Source: Echinococcus granulosus
Lineage: Eukaryota; Platyhelminthes; Cestoda; Cyclophyllidea; Taeniidae
DNA length: 64,000 nt
Direction: 5' to 3'
Assembly: GCF_000524195.1 (NCBI RefSeq)
Contig: NW_020170453.1
Location: forward strand, 253,182-317,181
Made by a program: the position numbers and the translations under genes. The notes beneath the pieces were generated by a model. That model saw only the letters and a list, made by a program, of their open reading frames with translations. It was not told the origin of the DNA and did not search any database. Position 1 is the stretch's first letter. Each line of letters begins with the position of its first letter. Positions 1 through 9,274 of the stretch are shown in pieces.

Positions 1-1295
1 AAGGGTCCTGTAGATCTTGGTTAAGTAATTTCGGAGATCATTTTCTACTTAGGAGCCAACAACATCTGCCCAGTCACGGATGTCATGCACACTTACCGCG
101 TCTCAAATAAAACGGATGTTGAAAAAGGAATTACATCGCCCATCAAAAATCAAATGTAGTTATGTATGTCAAGTGGACTGATAGGAATAGATTCAAGACC
201 GAAAAGGCGATATTTACCCACGAGTACGAAATAAACTGATAATCCTCAATAAACTTTGATCCTTTGTAAAAATTGCGCTGTTTTAATAAACTCTATCCTC
301 AGCTTGCAAATTTTCTTGATGTACGTGTAGGATGAAACTAGCAGGTCTCCTCTTCCTTGTTCCTAGTGCTTTTAGAACAACCTGGTTGATTTAATTTCGA
401 CATATTTATTAGAGGGAAGTGGATCGGGAAAACACGTACAAAGTTTAAAGAGGGGGAGGGGGGAGCCGCAATCGCTCTCAGGCTTGGGAGACGCCGACTA
501 CGTCACCAGATTCGAAGTGTAGTCTTGCCTCCTCTCTGAAAGGTACATTAAAACAATATAAATGTAATACGATGGTGGTTTATTCCTCGGTATTGTTGAG
601 GCTCCACTTTTGTACTTTGAATTAGCCTTCTTGTACCTCGCTGAGGGGGCTGGCCTTCAGGCCATGCCAGTAGCCCAAAGATCTTCTCTGCGCTAAACAC
701 ATATTCTGCCCAAGTATTGTGTCTTACTTCGTCTTTAAGGAAGTCTCGGGACGCTACATAAGTATTACATAGGACCTCAAATTTGAGGCATGGAGGAAAA
801 AGATGGACAAATGCGTCACCACAGCTCCTCAAACCATTAAATGCTTGTGCAGGAAAGTCGATATCCTCTAGCAGAGTTATTGACAGGTGCATTGCTTTAC
901 AATATTACTCAAAATGCTACTTTCTGTGAAATAAATCTTCTAATTTTAGCAAGAAATCATATCATTTACGAATTGGTGAAAGAAACATTGTGATATAAAG
1001 TTGACTGTGTGCATAATACAAATCATATTACAGCTATAAAGTCAGTATTTAGGGAAATATAAACAACAGGGTTTTTTCTCCCTAAAGTGGCATTTACAAC
1101 AGACGTTTTTCCTTACAAAGAAGCAAACATTTTATCACTGAAATCGTTTCAAAGTATATTTACATAACTATAGAATTGTTTGTAATCCCGACTACTATCA
1201 TTATAAGATGTGGTTTACAAACAGACTGAACAGAAACGAGGATTAGCAACTTTGGCTTCTATTGGTTCTTTATTCTGCAAAATATCTCTACGAAA
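1..1295. other. Non-coding 5' flank of TMBIM4
   Basis: I see no convincing exon here. The longest open frame (548-892, minus) lies mostly inside a dispersed repeat copy (about 553-790) and is not treated as a gene. A G-rich stretch lies at 450-470. The 900-1290 part is A/T-rich and probably holds the TMBIM4 promoter, but no specific element can be named. Confidence 0.5.
553..790 (+). repeat. Dispersed repeat, copy R1
   Basis: This copy closely resembles, in opposite orientation, the segment at about 48130-48400, and more weakly the segments at 59440-59640 and 60303-60500. Shared landmarks in order are a TGTAATACGAT start, a TTTATTCCTCGGTATTG block, GGCCATGCCAGTAGCCC, a GCCCAAGTATT block and AAGTCTCGGGACGCTAC. 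It begins with TG, as LTRs do, but no partner LTR, target-site duplication or coding part was recognised. It could be an LTR or TRIM-type fragment or a SINE; the class is open. Confidence 0.65.
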
Positions 1296-2210
1296 ATGTC
1301 GAGTCTTTCGCTGGGTCGGAAACTAGAAAACGACTTTTCGTATAATAACTGTGTCAAAGATGCGGATGTCTACATACGGATGGGTAAGATTGTCTCCTCT
1401 CGATATTGCCAAAGAATTCCTTCGAAAACTCTATTCTATTCTTTGCGCACAATTGGTCCTAACCTGCACTACCGGAGCTGTTCTGCTTACTTTTAAGGAA
1501 CAGTTATCACCTTTTCTGGCTGAAAAGTGGGACACATTGTTTGCATTACATCAATGGCCTCTTAGTTCTTTCATTTTGCTCTTACTGATCATTGCCTCCC
1601 TCGTGTTATTGATAGCGATGTTTTACAAGCGATATGACACTCCAATGAATTTTATCCTGCTATTTAGCTTCGTATGTTTCAGTTGGATTAACCTTCCTCT
1701 TAGACTCTGGTTGAATCCTTTTTTGTAGGATTGGTCGGTAAAGTGCCATTTTCCCCACTAACTCTTCTTATATCTAGTCGTTCATTTTGATTTGGCGATC
1801 GTCTTGCAAGCTTTCCTGATTACCGCAGCTCTTACCATTGGTCTAACCCTCTACACGTTGCAAACGAAGCGTGATTTCTCCTCCTGGGCCGCCTGCCTTG
1901 GTACGCTTCTGATGGCCCTCTTTGTCGGCGGCGTCTTGAACGTACGGTTTCTCACTCATCCGCTGTCCAATGCACTATCTAGTCAGTTCGATTTGTCTTT
2001 TAGACGTTCTTCGCCTCTCCGGCTATTCACCTGGCTCTATCGATTAGTGGTGCTTTTCTCTTCGCCTGCTTGTTGATCTTTGACACGCAGATAATAATGG
2101 AGCGCTTCTCCGCGGAGGAATACATCGCCGCGTCCATCACCCTCTACTTGGATATCCTCAATCTCTTCCTCTACGTTTTGCGTGTTCTGCAGACGGCAAA
2201 CAACAACTAG
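1296..2210 (+). CDS. TMBIM4: TMBIM4 / Lifeguard-4 (Golgi anti-apoptotic protein), 5 exons
   Basis: Exons 1296-1383, 1415-1671, 1704-1737, 1778-1941 and 2004-2210 join in frame to 249 residues, close to the usual ~240. The protein has the Bax-inhibitor-1 fold of seven hydrophobic segments. Family landmarks are an acidic N-terminus ending in YIRMEFLRKLYSIL, LQAFLITAAL, LTLYTLQTKRDFS in the middle and EEYIAASITLYLDILNLF at the C-terminus. Members are Golgi/ER cation-leak channels that lower stored calcium and restrain apoptosis. The introns are 31, 32, 40 and 62 nt and exon 3 is only 34 nt, so a naive single-exon reading would miss the N-terminus and the middle. The first ATG of the frame is used. 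It converges with the minus-strand gene at 2750. A closely related Lifeguard member is the only real alternative. Confidence 0.9.
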
Positions 2211-2248
2211 AGATCATTAATTCCTGACTTATTTTCTTCTGGATTTAC

Positions 2249-2254
2249 AATAAA
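2249..2254 (+). terminator. Poly(A) signal AATAAA of TMBIM4
   Basis: A canonical AATAAA lies 39 bp after the TMBIM4 stop codon, on the coding strand. Confidence 0.6.
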
Positions 2255-2672
2255 TCCTAACAACCATGGACATAACGCACGTCTCCCATCACTTCGTCGT
2301 GTTATTTCAGCACCACGGACCTGGTGATCAAGTAAGACACTGGTAAAGTGTGCCGACGGCGTTTTTTGTGCTTATTTTAAAAGCCTGTCAGGAAGACATG
2401 GTGGTAGCTTCTGCACAAAGTAGTGGATTGGATTAACAAATATCACTGAAGGGTCTGTTACATCGCCTGCGGAGGACGTATAACTACCACCATACGGATC
2501 TTTCTAGCCTCCTGTACTTCAGCCGCCTCTGCCGCTGTTATTTCAGCTGTTCCCAAAATTTTATATCTCAATGCTTTCAAGGCTGCGTTGATGATACATG
2601 TCTGCTGCACTTAAGCCCCTACTAAGATCGGTGGCAATCTTTGCTGGTACTTACACTGGACTGAGTCGACAT

Positions 2673-2678
2673 TTTATT
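2673..2678 (-). terminator. Poly(A) signal of the POLR2M-like gene
   Basis: TTTATT on the plus strand (AATAAA on the minus strand) lies 72 bp downstream of the stop codon of the POLR2M-like gene. Confidence 0.5.
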
Positions 2679-2749
2679 CTCCAAAGATAAAAGGACAAAA
2701 ATGAACGGTAGTAAGAAAGGCTTGCATACTGATATAATCTGGTAAAAGT

Positions 2750-5589
2750 TCAATCATCATCGCTGTCTGCGCACAGTGTATCGTCTGATTCTTCCGCTTG
2801 CTGTTCACGATACCTGCAAGCCATTGAGCACAAGTGACAGTGACATCGAGATCAAACTACGCTGATAGTCAAATCGGGGGAAACTCACTTCAATAACATC
2901 GCGGATGCAGGTGGCAAGCTTAGTCTGGCCTCTAATACTGCTTCCTTCTGCGACGCCTGCAGAAGCGGGATGGTCGGAAAATTACAAGTACAACGAGGAA
3001 AAGGGATAAACCGGAGGAACGGACCTTTAACTCATCGCGAACTCGCGTCATAACCTTTAGGGACTCTTTCATCGAAAGGGTCTTCAATTGTCGTAACGGT
3101 GAACTCCAAAGTGGGGAACATGACGGCTTTGAGGCGTCCTCGCGATACAGATCCGTGTTTAGCGCTAGACCACTTTGAAAGGGGAACGAAATTGCGCTTA
3201 ATTAGTTACGCCTCCTACCTAATCATAAGAATAATGTTTTAGCTTACCGATACACCCGTCTGAAGAGGCGGTAAAGGTTGGCCAGATCCTCAGGACATCG
3301 GGAGACGTGAGACGTCGCGAGGAGGCCAGCAAAGCCGCGCCACCGTGCCTGTCCGGCGAGTAGGGCAAGAGAAGAGGGGTTGAAGCCGGTAGCGGCTAGT
3401 CGAATTAGGAGGGACTTGTTCACGGAGTTGAGCATGGGAGGAGATCCTGGCGTAGTCTGTTGGTCGCTCTTTGGGGATACACAGGAGGAAACGGAGGGGG
3501 CTATGTAGGGCGGGTGGCAGACCACAGGACCACGTGGCATTTCGGCGATAGCACGAAGAGCGTGGAGATTTAGAGGCGCCTGGAAGTAGAATGAAACCCA
3601 TCAATTAACAATGGAGCGGTTCTGTTGAGTTACCGACACTCTTTAGCCTTTATTATGAAAGTAAAGCTAGTGAAAGGAATGTGGATGTAATGAAGGATGA
3701 CTGGATCATTTGGCAGGTGGAGTAGTAAAGGGCTGAAGAGATGAGTGAGTTCTGAGTTAGAGAGCCAGAGGAGCTGAAATAAAAAATAGGTTCACCAACA
3801 AATAAAAGGCAGGGATCGGTTCGATTGAAGCAGATTGAGGAAATGAAAAAAAGTGGCAGAAACAGAAGGGTGGATTAATGGATGGTTGAAGGGATGAAGA
3901 GACGTCTACTTTGAGTCAACGCTATTCTTTCGAGGTGTGCAACCCACCTCGATCCACGCAACAGTTTTCGGTCGCAATTTGGCCAAGGCCGCTGCATCCA
4001 ACTTCGCGTAGTGCGCAGTGCACGCCATCGAGCTGGCGCTCGTACCGCCCTCTTCGGAGAGTTGCTGCTCCTTTGTTTCGTATGCCTTCCTGCGTCAAGA
4101 AAGAAGTTCTTCAGTCGAATTGCAGAAGACAGAACTCACAGGTGAAGACCACGTAGTAAATTCAATTCTACTAGGAGTCGAGTGGTCTCAAGATATGATA
4201 GTGAAAAATAGTACCATAGCAATCCCATGACACTAAAAAACCCGCTATTACAGGAGGCATGGTCACCAATCGCAGGGGTTTCACATCAAAGATACTATAA
4301 ACTCGATGTTCTCGAATTATACAGCTTCTCCATCAATTTTTCAAGTAAAGACAGTGCAATTCTTGGCCAAGCCCATGTATTGAAAAATACATCGATAACC
4401 TTTTTTTAAGAAAGAATCAGTTGATCAAACAGGACCCCCACCTACTTCAAACAAGTCAAAACCAAAAAAAGGACTGAGTAAATAACAGTAATTCATTTGT
4501 TGAATTTCCACTAACAAAAGTTGCACACTATTTGCTCTAATTATTCAAGCCTGGTGCAAACTGATAAAATAACAAGAATTTACTTCTCGGAATTAGCATC
4601 ATCAGCCACGATAAAACGGATGTTCTTCGGCATTCCATTCCTCGCCCCAGGGTGATGACGGACACTGGGGCAGCAAAAGAGCCGGCGCAGTCGTACCAAA
4701 CTTCCCGCACAATCGGCTACAAGCACAGACCACTCCGCTGCCGACTCCTGCCGAACGAATCGCCACATCTCAGCCACCGCTATACCAGGCGCGGCAGTGT
4801 CTGTGTCGTATCGCATTGTCGCATTGTGTGGCAGAGGACTACCTTCAATTGCCCACGTGAAGATCGCCCCATGCCTCACAAACTGCTTTGTCGAATTCCT
4901 GGATTAGAGACAAGCAGAAACAAATGAAGGGAATCTAAAACCTGTAGCTAGCTGACCTACCAACAATCAATAATCATGAGACGGACAAGTTCAGAATTGA
5001 TTGGCCTCAACTGAAAGAGAAAGGCATGATAGGAGACACCCTCGTCGTTCAAACGAGGCAAATTGCAAAGGCGCCGAAAATTGGTAATCTCATCAGGAGT
5101 AAGAGGCTCTTTAGGAAGTTGCGACAAGTCTTCTTCGGCCCCTACATCATCACTTTTCGCAGGACCGAGATTGAGAGAGACAAGGCCGTCGATTAAACTG
5201 TCAACATCTTCAATTTCACCCTCTTCTTTTTTTTCAATTACTACGTCTTTTGAGGAGGTGCAAAGCACTCCAAGACGTCTGCGATTTGGGCTACGAATTT
5301 GTAATGCGGATGGTGGTAGAAGAGGAGGCTGATGAAGTTTGGTCTCAAGGATGGATTGAACACGAGCTATTGATTCATTCAGCTTCTTACCGGAGTCTGG
5401 CAGCTTGGATGATAAGCTGAACCAAAAATAACGAATGATAACCGGCGTGTTAAACTAGCATGTTAGACTAAATTCTTAGTACTATTGTTTAACGTACCAG
5501 TCTCTAAGAGCAAGCTGTCTTCCCAATGCAAGTTGGAGTTGACCACGTGTCATGGAAAGATAATCAGGCGGCTTTGAGTTGAGACTCAT
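2750..5589 (-). CDS. POLR2M: POLR2M / Gdown1-like RNA polymerase II subunit, 8 exons
   Basis: Exons (complement) 5498-5589, 4961-5416, 4584-4898, 3948-4089, 3248-3579, 3025-3172, 2889-2956 and 2750-2813 join with matching phases to 538 residues. The N-terminus carries LSMTRGQLQLALGRQLALRD followed by SSKLPDSGKKLNESI, which match the conserved 'Leu-rich helix plus KLPDxGKK' segment of Gdown1. The C-terminal part has LSMKESLKV, a Q/E/A-rich helix and a final KYREQQAEESDD acidic tail, like the LSIEESL...RYREVRDEDDD end of the human protein. Gdown1 binds RNA polymerase II, blocks TFIIF and makes transcription depend on Mediator. Between these ends lies a much longer middle (about residues 100-430) with an EKKEEGEIED cluster that I do not recognise. 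Human POLR2M has about 370 residues. The family call rests on the two ends only. Confidence 0.6.
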
Positions 5590-6247
5590 CACAAAGAATT
5601 CAAAGCTAGAAAAGATATGTGGAAAATAATTCAAGAAAAAGGGGGCGCTGAAAATGGGAAAAGGGATTAGGGGATCCAGCTTAGAGACATCCCAATGATT
5701 CCGTGTCAAGGATGTAGACGATACTAATAATAGCATCAAGCGATGTTAAAAGAAACATTGATAAAGCGTACGCCAAAAAAAAACACAAAACACAAGTAAG
5801 GCTGTGCGACGCGGTAATAATTCAGCCAATTACGGTACCAGAGCTTATATACTAAAACACAGTCTTCTTATTTTTGGATATGATATAAGCCCAAATAAAA
5901 GCATATTAATTGTTAAAAAATATTGCGTTAAGTTTGTTAAGTCAATGATTGTTTTTGTTGCACCTGCTTCATGTTTCTTTCAGCTTATTCCACTATGTTA
6001 CAGCACTTTTAATCACAAATGCTGAATTCCTCTCAAATTTAATAAAAAAGTTACAAATGCGCTCTGATGCAGAATTTGCTTAGGACTTTAGTTATTTGGT
6101 CGTGTCCTAAAATATTTTTAATGCAAAAAAATTTGCACCTATGTAAGCATTTTATTCACGTTTTTTGGTTTGTCAATATGATCAGTGCTTGATGCCAAAA
6201 TGTGAACTCATTTTAAGCAATTCAGAGAGGTTGGTCCGGAGCCGTAC
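5590..6247. promoter_or_regulatory. Divergent spacer between POLR2M-like gene and MED21
   Basis: This 658-bp A/T-rich spacer separates the ATGs of two divergently transcribed RNA polymerase II regulators. It must hold both 5' ends. I see no TATA box or other element that I could assign with confidence. A TTTTAAGCAATTCAG run (about 6211-6225) just before the MED21 ATG could be a splice acceptor, cis or spliced-leader trans. Confidence 0.4.
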
Positions 6248-6875
6248 ATGGCTGATCGTCTGACAGAGTTGCAGGACGCTATTAATTTGCAAGCTGAGAA
6301 TCTCGGTAACGCTGTTGGAGTAATTCAGCAGCTTGCACAGCCAAGTCTCTTCCGTGAACTTAATCATAACGGTCGTAGAGAAAAGGAGTGGGCCTCCAAT
6401 CCAGAGTTTCAGGCGCTTTTGCAAAATCAAAGTCAAGAAGGTAAAGTGTCTGTTTCAAAACAAAGTCTTTCAAAACTTGTCTGACTACTAGCGATTGGTT
6501 TTGTCACCTAGATAACGCTCACAAATTTGCTGTTACAATAGCGACTACAGCGAAACAGATTGAACTGTTAATTAATTCTCTCCCTGCTGAAGAGGCCTCT
6601 TTGGAACTTCAAGACGAGGTTACCAGACATCTTCTATCAGAATATCGTAAAGAGAGCGCCAAACTTGTGCATCTAATCACCAAGAGCTTCCAGACACGCC
6701 TCTCCAAGGTTCGGCAACTTTTGAGCAAAATCGCCGAGGTTCAACTCCTTACAAGAACACTAGAAAACGAAGTAAGTTGTACACCTTGTCTTGATATGAT
6801 TAATACGATATCTGGTAGGTGTACAACGACTTTTACAATGCAACGACCGGAGATGTCGATTCTAATGACTACTGA
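6248..6875 (+). CDS. MED21: Mediator complex subunit 21, 3 exons
   Basis: Exons 6248-6440, 6512-6771 and 6819-6875 join to 169 residues (human MED21 has 144). The start MADRLTELQDAINLQAENL is almost the family signature, followed by GVIQQLAQPS. Exon 2 has a predicted coiled coil with INSLPAEEASLELQDE and an Lys/Gln-rich C-terminal helix ending in RTLENE. MED21 pairs with MED7 in the middle module of Mediator and transmits activator signals to RNA polymerase II. The last exon encodes only 18 residues (VYNDFYNATTGDV...). Introns are 71 and 47 nt. The end of this exon overlaps the open frame of GET1, and no AATAAA lies between its stop and the GET1 stop, so both probably come from one precursor. 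Confidence 0.9.
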
Positions 6876-7544
6876 GGCCGACGTTTTATCTGTCTGGATG
6901 CATTATCTCTCCCTCTGTCTAGCAGCAATAATCATCTGCCGTTTTGTTGGCATCCTCCTCCCTATTCTCGTCCCCAAGTTAGCTGCACATCTCTTACCCT
7001 CCTGTCGTGCTCATTATCGAGCTTCCCAACTCAGATGTCAAGAAGTGCGTGACCTTCGGAAAAAAATGAGTCAACTCAACATGGTGGACAATTTTGCGGT
7101 CTACTCTAAACTCGAGCGCAAAGTTAGGGCTCTGGATAGGCAACAAGCCGAGTCGGACCGGTCACAGCTGGGCACGACGGTTCGCGTCTTTTTCGATTGT
7201 TTTACATTGGAATGCTCTGTAATTACTTCCCCTTTCTTCCCCTGCAGCTAGTTTGCGGCCTTTTCGCGCAGTGTTTGCGCTACCTCCTCCATGCTGTCCT
7301 CTTGGCTTGGTTGGTCTATGGAGCACCTCGGGAGAGACTATCCGATGAACGCTTGGCCCTGCTGTATGAAACTCGTGCCTTGGTTGGCAGCCTGGTGCAC
7401 TGGACTCATTACATCCCCAACTGGGCTATTTCCATGCTCTGGATACCACTGTGCGAGGCTACGGCGTCTCTCCTACTCTCAAAATTTCAGAGGTGCATAG
7501 AAGGAGAGGAGGCAGATGTAGAGGTGGTGCCAGCAGGGGAGTGA
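6838..7544 (+). CDS. GET1: GET1 / WRB, tail-anchored protein insertion receptor, 2 exons
   Basis: Exons 6838-7185 and 7248-7544 give up to 214 residues. GET1 with CAMLG/GET2 forms the ER receptor that takes tail-anchored proteins from GET3. Visible parts are a first membrane helix (LSLCLAAIIICRFVGILLP), a cytosolic coiled coil with the family motif QLNMVDNFAVYSKLERKVR, then two C-terminal membrane helices after LVCGLFAQCLRYLL. The start is uncertain: ATGs at 6838, 6853, 6865 and 6898 are in frame. The first three lie inside the MED21 last exon and only 6898 is beyond its stop. The donor of exon 1 is also a choice (7186 GTCTTT is used; 7180 GTTCGC keeps the same frame). The C-terminus after helix 3 has an acidic extension of about 20 residues. 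Confidence 0.8.
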
Positions 7545-7589
7545 GCCGACGTGTTTGTTTAGCGAAAGTGATGTGAAGCCGGCCTTTGA

Positions 7590-7595
7590 AATAAA
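7590..7595 (+). terminator. Poly(A) signal of GET1 (and probably MED21)
   Basis: AATAAA lies 46 bp after the GET1 stop. It is the only canonical signal seen on this strand downstream of MED21 in this stretch. Confidence 0.55.
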
Positions 7596-9168
7596 GCCTA
7601 TAGTATTTTCTATGGTTTGTGTCTACTTATGAGTTTTAAGTAACATGGCAAATGGGTATCTCAAGTTTTGGATCTGTTCGGAAAGTGGCTACCAGTGGTG
7701 CTAGGCGGTAATAATTAGTTGTGGTTGCAATAATCATGCTTGAAAGTGTCCATCGATTAGTATTCTGTTCTTCCTTGGTTGCTGTGTGCGGAAGGTGCGT
7801 GTATGGTTGGAATGCGGCTTTGCTCCGTCAGTGTAGGTGTTCTCTAAAAGTCGTAGAATTGTGTATTTGTAGTTTAAAAGAATTGAAATATTTGTGATTG
7901 ACCTCCTGTCAATGATGAAGAAATCCTGACGATCTATATCGACAATAAATGGAACCGATTTGTTAAAGCCTCAACGATGTGAGTCAAGTACACGTCTCAG
8001 CGCGTGAAGACGTATGGACGCGCACTCCAAGCAATTCATTTCCGTCATCTAGTTCATTTTATCAACTCATACTGCTAGACACGTTTTTAAATCCGGAGGA
8101 AGCTGTTTGCGATCACTGGCAATGCAGGCCGTATCGGAGCTCGCTTTTAGATCCAAAAACCTTGGAGACGGGTGCAAAATCACGACTAGCATCTTGACAG
8201 TGCGTAAACACCCAACTTCCTGTCAGTTAGAACAATCCGTAACTTTGGTTTACAAAATAAGGATTTTAGGTCCAATTAGCACACTTTACATCCGCATACA
8301 CATTAAATTTATGAAGCAAATGGGTTGACAGGGTTTGTCAATGGTTAAGTTGGTTGTTTTTTTGGATCTGGAATCCATGTTCTGTTTGTCAACGGGTGGA
8401 GCTCATTTTTGGACACCGGTAGTTTTGAAATACGGTCCTTTTGAACGTACTGGGCGTGAATACGCGAGGAGGGCTGAAAGAAGCACATTTCGGTGAGTCA
8501 AAATTGTGTCCCTTTTCAACCTGGTTCAATTTTGTACTGATAAACATTCCCCGGGCTTCGGTATGGAAGGGTTTGCCATTACAGCTGACCCATCCTGACA
8601 CTCCTTGCTAGTCTCGATAGCCCAACACGCTTCAACCTTCCTAGATTGCAAATTTCCGTGAACGATGGAGTTCACAGCTCCTCCGCACGCCGGCCGGGTG
8701 GCTGCTGCGCGCTTAGAGCCGCATGATTGACGCCGGAAGTCGCACTCCTGGGAGTCTCATCATCGCGCCACGCCAGAAGTCATTCATTGGTGCCACTGGT
8801 TCCTGCCGTGGTGGTTGACGGTGCCTGCGCCAGCCGATGAATGGCGAGAGAACATACCGCTGCTCGGATGTACCTCCACGGGGGCAACTCAATCTGTACT
8901 TGCTGGACTGCCGTGGACAACGGTTATGTCTGCTGGCACAACAGTGCAGTCGAAGCGAGGTAGAAACACACGCAGACCAGAGGATTCGCTAATTCACTCC
9001 TCAATCACATTTAGACAGCCCAAACCCCCAAACATCAGTATCATCATGGACAAGCAAGGCAAGCAGAGCAACACGCAATGAGGCAACTTAATCGAGAGCC
9101 TTCTAACAACTACCAAATACCCCTTCTCCCACCACACACCAACAAAGACAATCTGAAATTAAAGAAGC
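7596..9168. other. Intergenic region between GET1 and ADA
   Basis: I see no gene in this 1.6 kb. Short open frames at 7979-8328, 8389-8601 and 8815-9081 show no recognisable motif, no splice continuity and no family likeness. The part at 8640-8950 is more G/C-rich than its surroundings and could be an old repeat, but nothing identifies it. Confidence 0.4.
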
Positions 9169-9174
9169 TTTAAT
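9169..9174 (-). terminator. Variant poly(A) signal ATTAAA of ADA
   Basis: TTTAAT on the plus strand reads ATTAAA on the minus strand, about 100 bp beyond the adenosine deaminase stop. Confidence 0.4.
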
Positions 9175-9274
9175 CAGATACACCTATGGACGGATATGCG
9201 AACGAACAGGAAGACTAACAGAAGGACGTACTAGAAGCTGGGGAAGTGCACTCGACAGACGCCAGAAGTGGCGC

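Noticed and set aside
548..892. 114-codon minus-strand open frame
   Set aside because: Most of it lies in repeat copy R1 and there is no motif or splice partner.
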